Shown one piece after another: positions 8,910 to 18,633 of a DNA stretch of 64,000 bases. This DNA comes from Comamonadaceae bacterium. Its GTDB lineage: Bacteria; Pseudomonadota; Gammaproteobacteria; Burkholderiales; Burkholderiaceae_C. The position numbers and the translations under genes were made by a program. The stretch spans positions 178,122-242,121 of the forward strand of contig CANEXF010000003.1 of NCBI GenBank assembly GCA_947443645.1, in the 5' to 3' direction. Position 1 is the first letter of the stretch. Every line of letters starts with the position of its first letter. A model generated the notes under the pieces. That model did not search any database. It was given only the letters and a program-made list of their open reading frames with translations, and had not been told where the DNA came from.

Positions 8910-10225
8910 GCACCGGTAGCCATGCATTAGCTGACAGGGACGAACTCGCGCAGCTGCCCGGTCAGCCCTTTGTCGCCTACCGCGGCGACGCGCTCCATGT
9001 GGAAGACGTCGCACTCAAGGCGCTGGCCGGCCAATACGGCACGCCGCTGTTTGTTTACTCCAAGGCAGCCATGCTGGCGGCGCTGGGCGCCTACCAGCGC
9101 GGCTTTGCGGGTCGGCAGGCGCAGATCTGCTACGCCATGAAAGCCAACTCCTCGCTCGGCGTGCTGCAGGTCTTTGCCAAGGCCGGTTGCGGCTTTGACA
9201 TAGTCTCGGGCGGCGAACTCGAGAGGGTGCTGGCTGCGGGCGGCGATGCGCAAAAGATCATTTTTTCCGGCGTTGGGAAAACCCGCGCCGAAATGCGCCA
9301 GGCGCTGTCTGTTGGCATAGGCTGCTTCAATGTGGAGAGCGCATCCGAGCTCGACGTGCTTTCAGACGTGGCTTCGCAAATGGGCCTGAAAGCGCCGGTC
9401 AGCATACGCGTGAACCCGAATGTCGACCCCAAGACACACCCGTATATATCGACCGGGCTCAAAGGCAACAAATTTGGCGTGGCGCATGAAGATGCACTGC
9501 GCATCTACCAGCACGCAGCGAAGCTCAAGGGTCTGAAGGTGGTCGGCATAGATTGCCACATCGGCTCGCAAATCACCGACACCACACCCTACCTTGATGC
9601 CATGGACCGCGTGCTGGAGCTGGTTGCGGCCATTGAAGGCGTGGGCATCACGCTCGAGCACATTGACTTCGGCGGCGGACTCGGCATCAACTACAACCAC
9701 GACACGCCGCCAGAAGCCGATGCGCTGTGGCAGCTGTTGCTGGCCAAACTGGACGCGCGCGGCTATGGCCACAAGAAGCTGATGATAGAGCCCGGACGCT
9801 CGCTGGTCGGAAACGCCGGCGTGTGCCTGACAGAGGTGCTCTACGTCAAGCCAGGCGAGCAGAAGAACTTCTGCATCGTCGATGCAGCCATGAACGACTT
9901 GCCGCGTCCTGCGATGTACCAGGCCTTTCACGCCATTGTGCCGATCGCGGCAGCTGGCCCGGACGCGGTTGCGGCAACGTTTGACGTGGTCGGCCCGATC
10001 TGTGAAAGCGGCGACTGGCTAGGCCGTGACCGCCCGTTGCTGGTCGCGCCTGGGGACCATCTGGCGGTGCTGTCGGCTGGCGCCTACTGCATGAGCATGG
10101 CGAGCAACTACAACACCCGGGGCCGGGCCGCAGAACTCCTGGTCGATGGCTCGACCGTGCACCTGATACGCGAGCGTGAGAGCGCGCAGGACCAGATGCG
10201 CCACGAACGGCTGGTCACAGACTGA
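8906..10225 (+). CDS. lysA: Diaminopimelate decarboxylase
   Basis: PLP enzyme that converts meso-diaminopimelate to L-lysine, the last step of lysine synthesis. Motifs of the fold III decarboxylases are present: the PLP lysine in CYAMKAN, HIGSQ, the glycine-rich FGGGLG phosphate loop, EPGRSLVGNAG and the C-terminal active-site Cys in CESGDWL. The 439-residue length includes an N-terminal extension of about 30 residues over the E. coli enzyme. Translationally coupled to lptM; convergent with msrQ. Confidence 0.96.
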   Translation: MSTGSHALADRDELAQLPGQPFVAYRGDALHVEDVALKALAGQYGTPLFVYSKAAMLAALGAYQRGFAGRQAQICYAMKANSSLGVLQVFAKAGCGFDIVSGGELERVLAAGGDAQKIIFSGVGKTRAEMRQALSVGIGCFNVESASELDVLSDVASQMGLKAPVSIRVNPNVDPKTHPYISTGLKGNKFGVAHEDALRIYQHAAKLKGLKVVGIDCHIGSQITDTTPYLDAMDRVLELVAAIEGVGITLEHIDFGGGLGINYNHDTPPEADALWQLLLAKLDARGYGHKKLMIEPGRSLVGNAGVCLTEVLYVKPGEQKNFCIVDAAMNDLPRPAMYQAFHAIVPIAAAGPDAVAATFDVVGPICESGDWLGRDRPLLVAPGDHLAVLSAGAYCMSMASNYNTRGRAAELLVDGSTVHLIRERESAQDQMRHERLVTD

Positions 10226-10254
10226 GATCCGCGGCTTCAGGCAGCGCTGTAGCG

Positions 10255-10908
10255 CTACTTATTCAGTAGCTGCTCACGCCCGACTGACGGGCGCTGCAGC
10301 CTCTTTTTACGTAAATAATTCAGCACGCGCCAGCCCAGCAGCACGGCGATGATGGCGGCATAAACAAACACCTCGGCGAAGTTGTTCTTGCCCGCCCGCA
10401 TCCAGAAAAAATGCAGCAAGCCCAGGCCGGCAATCAGATACAGCAGCTTGTGCAGCTGTTGCCAGCGCCTGGCGCCCATGGCCTTGATCGCCGCATTGAA
10501 GGACGTGGCCGCCAGCGGCGTGAGCAGCAGAAAAGCCGAAAAACCGACCAGAATAAAAGGTCGCTTGGCGATGTCTTTGGCGATATCGGCGAGCTCGAAA
10601 CCCATGTCAAACCAGCTGTAGCTCAGCAAGTGCATGACGACATAGAAATAGCTGAACAGCCCCAGCATGCGCCTGAAACGCGCCAGCGCCGGCGTGCCGC
10701 TGATCACCCGCAAGGGCGTGACGGCAAGCACGATGCAGACAAAACGCAGCGTCCAGTCGCCGGTCGCACGAACCAGCGCCTCGGCCGGATTGGCGCCAAG
10801 CTGATTGGTCAGTGCGCCGTAAAACAGCCAGGCAAAGGGCAGCAGGCAGACCATGAAAACAATGGGCTTTGCCGCTGGGTGCAGCAGCCACTTCTGAGGG
10901 GAATTCAT
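10255..10908 (-). CDS. msrQ: MsrQ, haem b membrane subunit of methionine sulfoxide reductase
   Basis: Inner-membrane haem protein of the YedZ family that passes quinol-derived electrons to periplasmic MsrP. The 217-residue protein has about six hydrophobic helices and conserved histidines in VVMHLLSY, QQLHKLLY and LLHFFWM, the expected haem ligand region. It lies downstream of msrP on the same strand with a 95-base gap. The last dozen codons (RPSVGREQLLNK) lie within a copy of a dispersed palindromic repeat, so the C-terminus probably differs from relatives. Confidence 0.93.
   Translation of the reverse strand: MNSPQKWLLHPAAKPIVFMVCLLPFAWLFYGALTNQLGANPAEALVRATGDWTLRFVCIVLAVTPLRVISGTPALARFRRMLGLFSYFYVVMHLLSYSWFDMGFELADIAKDIAKRPFILVGFSAFLLLTPLAATSFNAAIKAMGARRWQQLHKLLYLIAGLGLLHFFWMRAGKNNFAEVFVYAAIIAVLLGWRVLNYLRKKRLQRPSVGREQLLNK
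10265..10293 (+). repeat. Dispersed TAGCTGCTC-type repeat at the 3' end of msrQ
   Basis: Contains TAGCTGCTCACGCCCG followed by an inverted GGGCG arm. It matches copies near 17651, 25379, 29568 and 52864 and overlaps the last codons of msrQ. Confidence 0.6.
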
Positions 10909-11003
10909 GGGAAGAAAGCGCCGCAGCGCTGTTCCAAAACGGTTGGCGCCCGCTCGGCGGGCTGTGCGTACCCGTCAGTGACGAGCGTCGAGGCCAGCAT
11001 CGT

Positions 11004-12002
11004 TCAAAAATACTTGTTCAAGTCCATGCCGGCGTAAAGCTGGCCGACCTGGGCCTCATAGCCATTGAACATCAGCGTCTTGCGCTTTTTCGCAAACAGG
11101 CCGTCTTCGCCTATGCGGCGCTCGGTGGCCTGGCTCCAGCGCGGGTGGTCCACGTTCGGGTTGACGTTGGAGTAAAAGCCATACTCCTGCGCAGCCGCCT
11201 TGTTCCAGGCGGTGCGCGGCTCCTTGTCGGTAAAACGGATCTTGACAATGCTCTTGCCGCTCTTGAAGCCGTACTTCCAGGGCAAGACCATGCGTACCGG
11301 CGCGCCGTTCTGGTTCGGCAGGACCTCGCCATACATGCCAAAGCTCAGCAGGGCCAGCGGGTGCATGGCTTCGTCCATGCGCAGCGCCTCAACATAAGGC
11401 CAGTCCAGCACGCGCGAGCCGACAAATGGCATGGTCTTGGGGTCGGCCTGCGAGATGAACTCCACGTATTTGGCGCTGCCCAGGGGCTCGACCTTCTTGA
11501 TCAGCTCCGACAGCGAGTAGCCAACCCAGGGAATCACCATGGACCAGCCCTCGACGCAGCGCAGGCGGTAAATCCGCTCTTCCTGCGGACTGAGCTTGAG
11601 CAGCTCTTCAAGGGTGTAGCTTCTGGGCTGCTTGACCAGGCCTTCAATCGCCACGGACCAGGGTTTGGTCACCAGCGTGTGGGCATTTTTGGCCGGGTCC
11701 GCCTTGTCGGTGCCGAACTCGTAGAAATTGTTGTACGAGGTGCTGTCCTTGTAATCGGTGATCTTGTCCATGCTCAGCGCGCCGGCTACAGCAGATTTAC
11801 CGCCCGCCAGTGCCGCCAGCTTGCCCGGCCGCTGGACTGCTTGCGCCAGGGCTTCGCGCCCGGCCCAGCTGGCCAGCGCCGCGCCGGCCGCGCCCGTGGC
11901 CATCAACTTGATCAGCTCGCGGCGGCTCTGGTAAGCGGACTGGGCCGTGATCTCGCTGGGGACGCTGTGGTCAAACCCACTGGAACTGGTCTTGATGAGC
12001 AT
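11004..12002 (-). CDS. msrP: MsrP, molybdopterin catalytic subunit of methionine sulfoxide reductase
   Basis: Periplasmic Mo-cofactor enzyme (YedY family) that repairs oxidised methionine in envelope proteins. The N-terminus has a twin-arginine signal (SRRELIKLM, arginines 27-28) with an Ala-rich hydrophobic stretch, consistent with Tat export of the folded cofactor-loaded protein. The molybdenum-coordinating cysteine is Cys149 in YRLRCVEGW. 332 residues is normal. Its partner msrQ follows on the same strand. No adjacent two-component regulator is seen. Confidence 0.95.
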   Translation of the reverse strand: MLIKTSSSGFDHSVPSEITAQSAYQSRRELIKLMATGAAGAALASWAGREALAQAVQRPGKLAALAGGKSAVAGALSMDKITDYKDSTSYNNFYEFGTDKADPAKNAHTLVTKPWSVAIEGLVKQPRSYTLEELLKLSPQEERIYRLRCVEGWSMVIPWVGYSLSELIKKVEPLGSAKYVEFISQADPKTMPFVGSRVLDWPYVEALRMDEAMHPLALLSFGMYGEVLPNQNGAPVRMVLPWKYGFKSGKSIVKIRFTDKEPRTAWNKAAAQEYGFYSNVNPNVDHPRWSQATERRIGEDGLFAKKRKTLMFNGYEAQVGQLYAGMDLNKYF

Positions 12003-12060
12003 GGTGAATCCTTGAGGTCGCTGAAAATTTCAGTGGCGGCACGCGCGCTGCGCAGCCGGT

Positions 12061-13467
12061 TTACAAAGTGCCGTAGCTGTGCAGTCCCGACAAAAACATG
12101 TTGACGCCCAAAAAGGCAAATGAGGTCACGGCCAGACCCGTCAGCGCCCACCAGGCTGCCACCGTGCCGCGCAGGCCTTTCATCAGCCGCATGTGCAGCC
12201 AAGCCGCGTAATTCAGCCAGACAATCAGCGCCCAGGTCTCTTTCGGGTCCCAGCTCCAGTAACCACCCCAGGCCTCGGCGGCCCACAAGGCGCCCAGCAC
12301 CGTGGCAATCGTGAAGAAGGCAAAGCCCACCGCAATGGCCTTGTACATCACGTCGTCCAGCACCTCAAAGCTGGGCAGGCGCGCTGCAATGCGCTGGCGT
12401 CCGAGCAAAATACCGGACGCGATCAGACCCGAGACGATCAGGTAGCCGACCCAGTAATTGCTGCCGCCTGCCTCCAGCGGCGCCTTGCGAAAAACAATCG
12501 GCACAAAGCACAGCACCACGCCAAGCAACCATAAGGGCGTCAATTTGTACCAGCGCGTCTCGCTGGCCTGTTGCTTGATCAGGTAAGCCAGCGACACCAT
12601 GGCGGCCAACGAGAACATGCCGTAGCCGATGAAGTTGGCCGGCACATGCAGCTTCATCCACCAGCTCTTGAGCGCCGGCACCAGCGGCTGGATTTCGTGG
12701 GCTTCGCGTACCACGGTGTACCAGAGCAAAAAGCCCACCGCGGCGCTGACCACCAGCATCACAAACGCGCCCAATGCGCGGGTCTTGTACTGCGCTTCAA
12801 AGTAAAGGTAAAAGGTGGCGGTCAACCAGCAGAACAGCACAAACACCTCATACAGATTGCTGACAGGTATATGACCGATATCAGCGCCTATCAGGTAGCT
12901 TTCGTACCAGCGCACCAGCGTGCCTATCAGCGCCATGCTGACGGCCACCCAGGCGATTTTCGAGCCCAGTGACTCGAGCGCCTCACTCTGGCTCGATGCC
13001 TCGCGGCCGGCGAACATGCCCAGCCAGTAAAAAATGGTACTCATGAAAAACAGCACGCTCATCCAGAGGATGGCCGACTGGCTGGACAGGAAATACTTGA
13101 GCCAGAACACCTGGTCGGCCCGTGCCAGATCCCCCTGGTAGGACGCTATACCGAGCAGCGCGAAACCGGTGACCACCACCATGAGCACGCGCAGTGGCCG
13201 CCAGAACCAGCCCATCGCAATCGCCGCAGGCATGGCCGCCAGCAAGATGCCTTTTTCGTACACGTCCATGAAGGCGTTGTAGCGCCCAAAGGCGAACAAG
13301 CCGCCCACGATGACCAGCACGGCAAAAGCCCAGTCCAGCGCATTGCGCTTGGAAAAGTAGCTTTGGTTCAGGCTCAGTGTGCTGCCCGAAGCGTTTTTCT
13401 CAGCGCTCAGGGTGGTCGTGATCGCGTCGCCTGGCCGCGCGGCCACAGAGCTGGAAGAAGTAGTCAT
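12061..13467 (-). CDS. ccsA: Cytochrome c biogenesis protein CcsA (system II haem channel, ResC-like)
   Basis: Polytopic inner-membrane protein that with ResB/Ccs1 carries haem to the periplasm for attachment to apocytochromes. The 468-residue product has the tryptophan-rich haem-handling motif WGGYWSWDPKETWAL near residue 400 and multiple membrane spans with conserved histidines (for example KLHVPANF and AWLHMRL). The ATG overlaps the resB stop (ATGA), so the two subunits are translationally coupled. Many betaproteobacteria use this system II. Confidence 0.95.
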   Translation of the reverse strand: MTTSSSSVAARPGDAITTTLSAEKNASGSTLSLNQSYFSKRNALDWAFAVLVIVGGLFAFGRYNAFMDVYEKGILLAAMPAAIAMGWFWRPLRVLMVVVTGFALLGIASYQGDLARADQVFWLKYFLSSQSAILWMSVLFFMSTIFYWLGMFAGREASSQSEALESLGSKIAWVAVSMALIGTLVRWYESYLIGADIGHIPVSNLYEVFVLFCWLTATFYLYFEAQYKTRALGAFVMLVVSAAVGFLLWYTVVREAHEIQPLVPALKSWWMKLHVPANFIGYGMFSLAAMVSLAYLIKQQASETRWYKLTPLWLLGVVLCFVPIVFRKAPLEAGGSNYWVGYLIVSGLIASGILLGRQRIAARLPSFEVLDDVMYKAIAVGFAFFTIATVLGALWAAEAWGGYWSWDPKETWALIVWLNYAAWLHMRLMKGLRGTVAAWWALTGLAVTSFAFLGVNMFLSGLHSYGTL

Positions 13468-15710
13468 AAAGGCGCCTGCAACAGTTTTATTTTCAACATC
13501 TCGAACTCTTTGTCACCGTCCATGGTCTTGCGGTTGGTCGACAGCGCCATGGTGGCATGGCTGCTTTCGGCAGATTCTGGCACCGAACGCGTCAAAGCGC
13601 TGTCAGGGTCCGAATGACCCGACTGGTCAAATTGCCCCATGCGCGGCGACAACCAGACCCAGACCCGGCGCTCTCGCACATAAAGCATGGCGAACACACC
13701 CAGAATCAAAAAGGCGCAGCCCAGATAAACAATGGTCTTGCCCGGCGCCCGCGCGACCTGAAACACGCTGGCCTGAACCTGCGTGAAGTCCTTGAGCTGA
13801 AACGCCATAGGCGCAGGGTAGTGGTAGGCGTCCGACAGGCTAAGCACCATCTGGGACATGAAGGCCTGGTTTTTTTCGTCCTGCGCCAAGGGCTTGAGAC
13901 CGGCTTGCGTGCGCGTGCTCTGCGTCAGCTCGTACAGCACGCCGTTCAGGATGCGGATCAGCACCTCACCGGCTCGGTTGCGCTCAGCCTCGGGCACATT
14001 GACCTCCATGAAATCAGAAATCGCCTGCAGGCCCGCCACCGGGGCAGGCTTGCCAGCAGTCACTGCGCCCTCAGGCCCCTGGCCGGCAAACAGCGCCAGC
14101 GCCCTTGAGGCCGATGCCGTGAGTTGCTGCACCAGCTCGGGACGTGCGGCGCCAATCGCCTGGCGCGCGTAGCGGCTGACCGCCAGCTCGCGCTGGGCCG
14201 GGTCTGCCAGGGCGGCGCGCACACGCAAAAAGGTGTCCATGCCGCCTTCCAGGTCCACCGGAACGCGCAGGTACTGAAAAGCTTCGGCCGGATTTTCACG
14301 CACGCCCATCAGGAAAACCGCAGGCGCGGAACTGTCAGCGACCGAATCCATCTTGATCGGCAGCATGTAGTTCTGGTATTCCCTGGCCTGCCCGGCCGCG
14401 TCACGCAGCTTGTAGCTCACACTTGGGCCGACGTTGCGCAATTCTTTTTGCGTCACGGTCTTGTGCGCAGACCCCAGGCGCGCATCAATGGCCTGGCGCA
14501 AGTCCACCTTGCGAACATCGACACCCGCCGCACCCATGCTGCTGCCAGAGGCGAAGTTCTCGACATTGATGACGCGCAGCGCGGTGTATTCAAGCGTGAG
14601 TTTTTCCGCGCCTTCGCCCTGGCCATTGGTCAGGGTGCTGCTGCTGCCAATCGTGCCCTGAATTTCAAAGGGCTTGCTGGCTGCGGCCATGGGCACGGCC
14701 TTGAGCGTGACGCTGGAGCCGCCGTCATCAAAGCTGGACTGGTAAATCTCCACGCCCTTGTAGCTGGCCGGGTGGTTGACCTCGACCCGCGCCGGTACGG
14801 CCGCGCCGCTTTCCTTGTCGTGAATGACGATGTCACTGGCGAACAGCTTGGGCATGCCGGTGGAGTAGTACTCGACGATGAACTTTTTAAGTTCGATCGA
14901 AAACGGCAACTCCTGCAAGAGCACACCGCCCGGCTGGTTCAAGATGGCTGTGCTGGACTGCGCGCCTTCGGAAACCAGCAAGTTGGCACGAAACGTCGGG
15001 TTGCTGTCGCTCAGGCGGTGCTGCAGCGGCACATCGGCAATCAGGCCGCCGCCGGTGTAAGTCGACTTGCCATGCAGCAGCATTTGCGCGCGCACAATCA
15101 TGTCGCCATCAAGCAAACCACCCACGCAGACCAGCACGATGGCGCTGTGCGCCGCGATATAGCCGAGCTTGTTGGCCGATCCTTTTTTGGCCGCCACCAT
15201 CCAGCCCGAAGCGGCTGAGGGTTCATCCGACAACTTACGCTGCTGCAGCTTGACCTTCCAGCCGCCTTGCACCAGCGTCTGCCCGATACGACGGGCCGCC
15301 ACCTCGGCTGGCTCGGCCAGCAGGCTTTCAGCGCGGTGACCAAAAGCCTTCAAGCTTTGCTCGCGCAGGTTTTCCTTGAGCTGGTTCAGGTCCAAAAGAA
15401 TTTTTGGCGCGTTGCGGGCAATGCACAAAGAGGTGGAGGTCACCAGAAAAGCCAGAATCAGCAAAAACCACCAGGCGCTGTAGACCGTGTTCAGGCTGGT
15501 CAGGCTGAAGACCTGAGCCCAGAACGGTCCGAACTGGTTCACATAATTGCCCAGCGGCTCCTGCTGCTTGAGCACGGTGCCAATTACCGAGGCGATGCAA
15601 ATCACCGTCAGCAGCGAAATCGAGAAGCGCATCGATGACAGCAACTCGACCAATGCCCTCAGGGTGCGAGAGCCCCAGTTGACTTTCATGCCTTGTGTGG
15701 AAACTGTCAT
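13464..15710 (-). CDS. resB: Cytochrome c biogenesis protein ResB/Ccs1 (system II)
   Basis: Partner of CcsA in the haem export/ligation complex. The 748-residue protein has three N-terminal membrane segments (first about 28-48), a very large periplasmic domain and a last membrane segment near residue 660 (IVYLGCAFLILGVFAML) followed by RERRVWVWL, the ResB family signature. Proteobacterial Ccs1 proteins are usually this long. First gene of the resB-ccsA pair; a dihaem cytochrome c, a likely client, is encoded just upstream on the same strand. Confidence 0.94.
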   Translation of the reverse strand: MTVSTQGMKVNWGSRTLRALVELLSSMRFSISLLTVICIASVIGTVLKQQEPLGNYVNQFGPFWAQVFSLTSLNTVYSAWWFLLILAFLVTSTSLCIARNAPKILLDLNQLKENLREQSLKAFGHRAESLLAEPAEVAARRIGQTLVQGGWKVKLQQRKLSDEPSAASGWMVAAKKGSANKLGYIAAHSAIVLVCVGGLLDGDMIVRAQMLLHGKSTYTGGGLIADVPLQHRLSDSNPTFRANLLVSEGAQSSTAILNQPGGVLLQELPFSIELKKFIVEYYSTGMPKLFASDIVIHDKESGAAVPARVEVNHPASYKGVEIYQSSFDDGGSSVTLKAVPMAAASKPFEIQGTIGSSSTLTNGQGEGAEKLTLEYTALRVINVENFASGSSMGAAGVDVRKVDLRQAIDARLGSAHKTVTQKELRNVGPSVSYKLRDAAGQAREYQNYMLPIKMDSVADSSAPAVFLMGVRENPAEAFQYLRVPVDLEGGMDTFLRVRAALADPAQRELAVSRYARQAIGAARPELVQQLTASASRALALFAGQGPEGAVTAGKPAPVAGLQAISDFMEVNVPEAERNRAGEVLIRILNGVLYELTQSTRTQAGLKPLAQDEKNQAFMSQMVLSLSDAYHYPAPMAFQLKDFTQVQASVFQVARAPGKTIVYLGCAFLILGVFAMLYVRERRVWVWLSPRMGQFDQSGHSDPDSALTRSVPESAESSHATMALSTNRKTMDGDKEFEMLKIKLLQAPL

Positions 15711-15786
15711 GCAAGCAATCTTGGGTTGATGTGCGTCTGCGGTCCGGGGAAAAACGGGGCGACCAGCAGAAAGGCGGGAACAACAA

Positions 15787-15820
15787 ACAAAAAGGCGGAC
15801 TTTCGTCAGAAAGACCGCCT
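15787..15820 (-). terminator. Rho-independent terminator between the cytochrome c gene and resB
   Basis: On the minus strand the stem AGGCGGTCTTTC / GAAAGTCCGCCT with a four-base loop is followed by TTTTTGTTT. It lies about 100 bases after the cytochrome stop and 77 bases before the resB start, separating the two transcription units. Confidence 0.85.
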
Positions 15821-15923
15821 CGGATAGGACTGGTTTTGCGCGACTCGGTTCAATCAGCCCGTCAATCTGCGTGAATTCTCAGCAAAATGACAAGCCTTGC
15901 CCGGTCAGCCAACCTGGCCTGAT

Positions 15924-16589
15924 TTAGCGCAAGCCGGCGATGTAGTCAGACAGCGCGCGAATCTCACGGTCATTGAGCTTGGCGGCGACCTGGTTCATTT
16001 GCAGGCTGTTTTTGCGCACGCCGTCACGGAAAGACGTCAGTTGGGCGGCAACATACTCACCATGCTGGCCGGCCAGACGTGGGTACTGGGCAGGAATGCC
16101 GGCACCGGTCGGGCTGTGGCAGCCGGCGCAGGCGGCGATCTGGCGATCAGACACGCCGCCGCGGTAAATCCGCTCGCCCAAGGCCACCAGCTCTTTGTCT
16201 TTGGCAAAACCGGCCTTGGCCTTTTTCGAAGCCGCCCAGTAAGCGATATTCTTCATGTCGTCATCGGACAGCGTCGATGCGAAGCCCTGCATGATGGCGT
16301 TCTTGCGTTTGCCGGACTTGAATTCCTGCAATTGCTTGACAAGGTACTCGGGGTGTTGCTGCGCCAGCTTGGGGTTGGCGGGCGTGCCGGAGTTGCCATC
16401 GACGCCGTGACAGCTCACGCACACGGCGTTAAAGCTGGCTTCGCCTTTGACAAGGTCGGGTTTGCTCACTTTGGCGGGTGCAGCAGCTTCGGTCTTGGCG
16501 TGTTCAGCGGCGGCTTCGCCAGCTGCAAACGACGACATGGCGGGCACGACAAGGAGGGCGGCCAGGAGGGAAGTAACGAACAGCTTCAT
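15924..16589 (-). CDS. Periplasmic dihaem cytochrome c (cytochrome c4-like)
   Basis: Soluble electron carrier. The 221-residue precursor has a signal peptide ending near residue 23 (MSSFAAG) and two class I haem motifs, CVSCH (C57, C60, H61) and CAGCH (C154, C157, H158), each with a downstream Met/Gly region, giving the tandem architecture of cytochrome c4. An Ala/Lys-rich linker follows the signal peptide. It has its own terminator and precedes the system II maturation genes, its probable assembly machinery. Cytochrome c4 usually serves cbb3 or other terminal oxidases. Confidence 0.9.
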   Translation of the reverse strand: MKLFVTSLLAALLVVPAMSSFAAGEAAAEHAKTEAAAPAKVSKPDLVKGEASFNAVCVSCHGVDGNSGTPANPKLAQQHPEYLVKQLQEFKSGKRKNAIMQGFASTLSDDDMKNIAYWAASKKAKAGFAKDKELVALGERIYRGGVSDRQIAACAGCHSPTGAGIPAQYPRLAGQHGEYVAAQLTSFRDGVRKNSLQMNQVAAKLNDREIRALSDYIAGLR

Positions 16590-16806
16590 ATCGGAGGGGG
16601 TGTTTTAATGGGTTGTCGCACAGAACTTAGAACTTTCTGATTTTACAATGGCTTCTGAGCATGCCCCAATATTGAGGTATTTCAGCGCCAAACCGCCGCC
16701 CATACCGCCCCCCGCCTCCTGGACCGGTGCACGGGCTCAGCCTCCAGCCCCCTAGCCCGCAGACCCAGCCGATTTTTGGCGCCACATTTTCAGGGACCGC
16801 CCCACC

Positions 16807-17592
16807 ATGACCGACACCAGCTCCAATCCAACCGCCGCCGCGACTACCAAGACCCCCAAGGCCCAACTGCCAGCGGGTGTTGATCCCAAGATCGCCATGG
16901 GTTGGCTGCACACGGCTAAATTTTTGACCACGGCGCCCGAGCTCAAACATCTGCCTCGAGTGGATGTGCCCGAAATCGCTTTCGTGGGCCGCTCCAACGC
17001 GGGTAAGTCCACCTGCATCAACACGCTGACCCAGCAACACCGGCTCGCTTATGCATCAAAAACGCCGGGCCGCACGCAAAGCATCAACTTGTTCACCCTC
17101 GGCAAGCAGGGCGTGACCGATGCAGTGCTGGCCGACTTGCCGGGCTACGGCTATGCGGCGGTGCCCAAGGAAGCCAAATACCGTTGGCAACAGGTCATGG
17201 GCAATTACCTGCAGACGCGTGACAACCTCAAGGCCGTGGTGCTGTTGTGTGACCCGCGCCTGGGCCTGACCGAGCTCGACGAAATTTTGCTGGATGTGAT
17301 CCGGCCCCGGGTGGTCGAAGGCCTGAAGTTTCTGGTGCTGCTGACCAAGTCCGACAAGCTCAACAAGACCGACGCCGCCAAGGCGCTGTCCATCGTCAAG
17401 CTGCAGGCCGGTGGCGGCGACGTCAAGCTCTTTTCCGCACTCAAGCGCCAGGGCGTGGAAGAGGTCGCGCAGCATTTGTGGGACTGGGCGCATCCGGTTG
17501 AAAAGCCGGCGAAAAAAATCAAGCTGGCACCAGCCGCAGCTACTGATGGCGACGAGGAAGCCGACGAGCCGCAGGCGCCAGCAGCCGACTGA
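16807..17592 (+). CDS. engB: Ribosome biogenesis GTPase EngB/YsxC
   Basis: Essential TRAFAC GTPase acting in 50S subunit assembly and needed for normal division. G1 is GRSNAGKST (residues 61-69), G3 is DLPGYG and G4 is LTKSDK. The 261-residue protein is longer than E. coli YihA because of an N-terminal Thr/Ala/Lys tail and an acidic, Ala-rich C-terminal tail (DGDEEADEPQAP). It is divergent from the cytochrome c gene and convergent with the acyltransferase pair. Confidence 0.95.
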   Translation: MTDTSSNPTAAATTKTPKAQLPAGVDPKIAMGWLHTAKFLTTAPELKHLPRVDVPEIAFVGRSNAGKSTCINTLTQQHRLAYASKTPGRTQSINLFTLGKQGVTDAVLADLPGYGYAAVPKEAKYRWQQVMGNYLQTRDNLKAVVLLCDPRLGLTELDEILLDVIRPRVVEGLKFLVLLTKSDKLNKTDAAKALSIVKLQAGGGDVKLFSALKRQGVEEVAQHLWDWAHPVEKPAKKIKLAPAAATDGDEEADEPQAPAAD

Positions 17593-17650
17593 GCAAGCGC
17601 GCAAGGCAACTCTGGCTGCTTGCAGGCGGCATGAGTCGCTACAAAATATA

Positions 17651-17684
17651 TAGCTGCTCGCACCCGTAGCCATTGGGTTCAAGC
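17651..17684 (+). repeat. Dispersed TAGCTGCTC-type repeat after engB
   Basis: Begins TAGCTGCTCGCACCCGT and continues with an ATTGGGTTCAAGC arm. It lies between engB and the convergent acyltransferase gene and belongs to the same family as copies near 10265, 25379, 29568 and 52864. Confidence 0.65.
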
Positions 17685-17736
17685 AACTTTTAATGCTTGA
17701 ATCCGGTCTTCTCCGGGGCTTCCCGGCGATGCCGGC

Positions 17737-18633
17737 TCAATAAAACGAGGGCTGGCCTGCTGGTCGGGTCTTGAAGCGTTTGTGAACCCAGTAATACTGC
17801 GCCGGATAGCGCGTGATGTAGCCCTGCAGACGGGTATTCATCAAGGCGGTATCGGCGACCGCGTCATCACTCGGAAAGTTGGGCCAGGGCGCCATCACCT
17901 CGACCTCGTAACCGTCTGGCGTGATGCGTGGAATCAGGGGCAGCACCTTGGCCCGTCCAAGTTTGGCAAAGCGCGATAGCGACGGCACTGTGGCTGTCGG
18001 CAGACCAAAAAATGGCACGAACACCGAATCCTCAGGACCGAAGTCCATGTCAGGCAGCAGGTAAAGCGGCTGGCCCTGTCGCAGCGCTGCGACTATGGGT
18101 TTGATGCCGTCTATGCGCCCAAACAGACGCAGGTTGCCAAAGCGCTGGCGGCCGCGCAGTATCCATCTGTCGACCAGCTTGTTCGACTGGTCCGTGTAAA
18201 TGGTGGTCGAAGGCCGCGGAATCTGCAAGGCCACCGCAGCCCATGCCGCATCGAGCCCGAAAAAATGCGGCAGAAATATCACGGTCGGATCGGTCCCCGC
18301 CAACTCGTCCACCGCACCGCTCAGCCGCACCCGCTGGCGCACCCGCGCTGTCGGCGCATGCCACAACCACGCGCGGTCCAGCCAGGCCTGGGCGAAATAG
18401 ATAAAGGTCAGCTGCGTCAGTTTGCGCCGCTCAAGCTCAGACAGTGTCGGGAAGCACAGCGCCAGATTGACAGCCACCACACGCCGGCGGGATGCGACCA
18501 GCGCATACAGCGCCCAACCCAGCAGAAAGCCCAAGCCGCGAACCCAGGACAGTGGCAAGACTGCAAGCGATTGCATGAGCAAAATGCCCGCGCGGGTCAA
18601 TACCTGCCTGAGCATCTGGTGAAACGTTTTCAA
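17737..18633 (-). CDS. Lipid A biosynthesis acyltransferase, LpxL/LpxM family (second of a tandem pair)
   Basis: Inner-membrane enzyme that adds secondary acyl chains to lipid A. The catalytic HX4D motif is seen in FLPHFFGLDAAW, and one N-terminal membrane segment is present. I choose a TTG start at 18633: it overlaps the upstream stop as TTGA and AAGGA lies six bases before it, whereas the in-frame ATGs lack such a site. Length is then 298 residues. The HX4D form and second position suggest the LpxM-type or second acylation, but substrate specificity cannot be read from sequence. Confidence 0.88.
   Translation of the reverse strand: MKTFHQMLRQVLTRAGILLMQSLAVLPLSWVRGLGFLLGWALYALVASRRRVVAVNLALCFPTLSELERRKLTQLTFIYFAQAWLDRAWLWHAPTARVRQRVRLSGAVDELAGTDPTVIFLPHFFGLDAAWAAVALQIPRPSTTIYTDQSNKLVDRWILRGRQRFGNLRLFGRIDGIKPIVAALRQGQPLYLLPDMDFGPEDSVFVPFFGLPTATVPSLSRFAKLGRAKVLPLIPRITPDGYEVEVMAPWPNFPSDDAVADTALMNTRLQGYITRYPAQYYWVHKRFKTRPAGQPSFY

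Noticed and set aside
10869..12104. 411-residue open frame antisense to msrP
   Set aside because: The minus strand encodes MsrP with a Tat signal and the molybdenum Cys; the plus-strand frame is low-complexity shadow.
14124..15218. 364-residue plus-strand open frame across resB
   Set aside because: Antisense shadow of resB with no domain or ribosome binding site.
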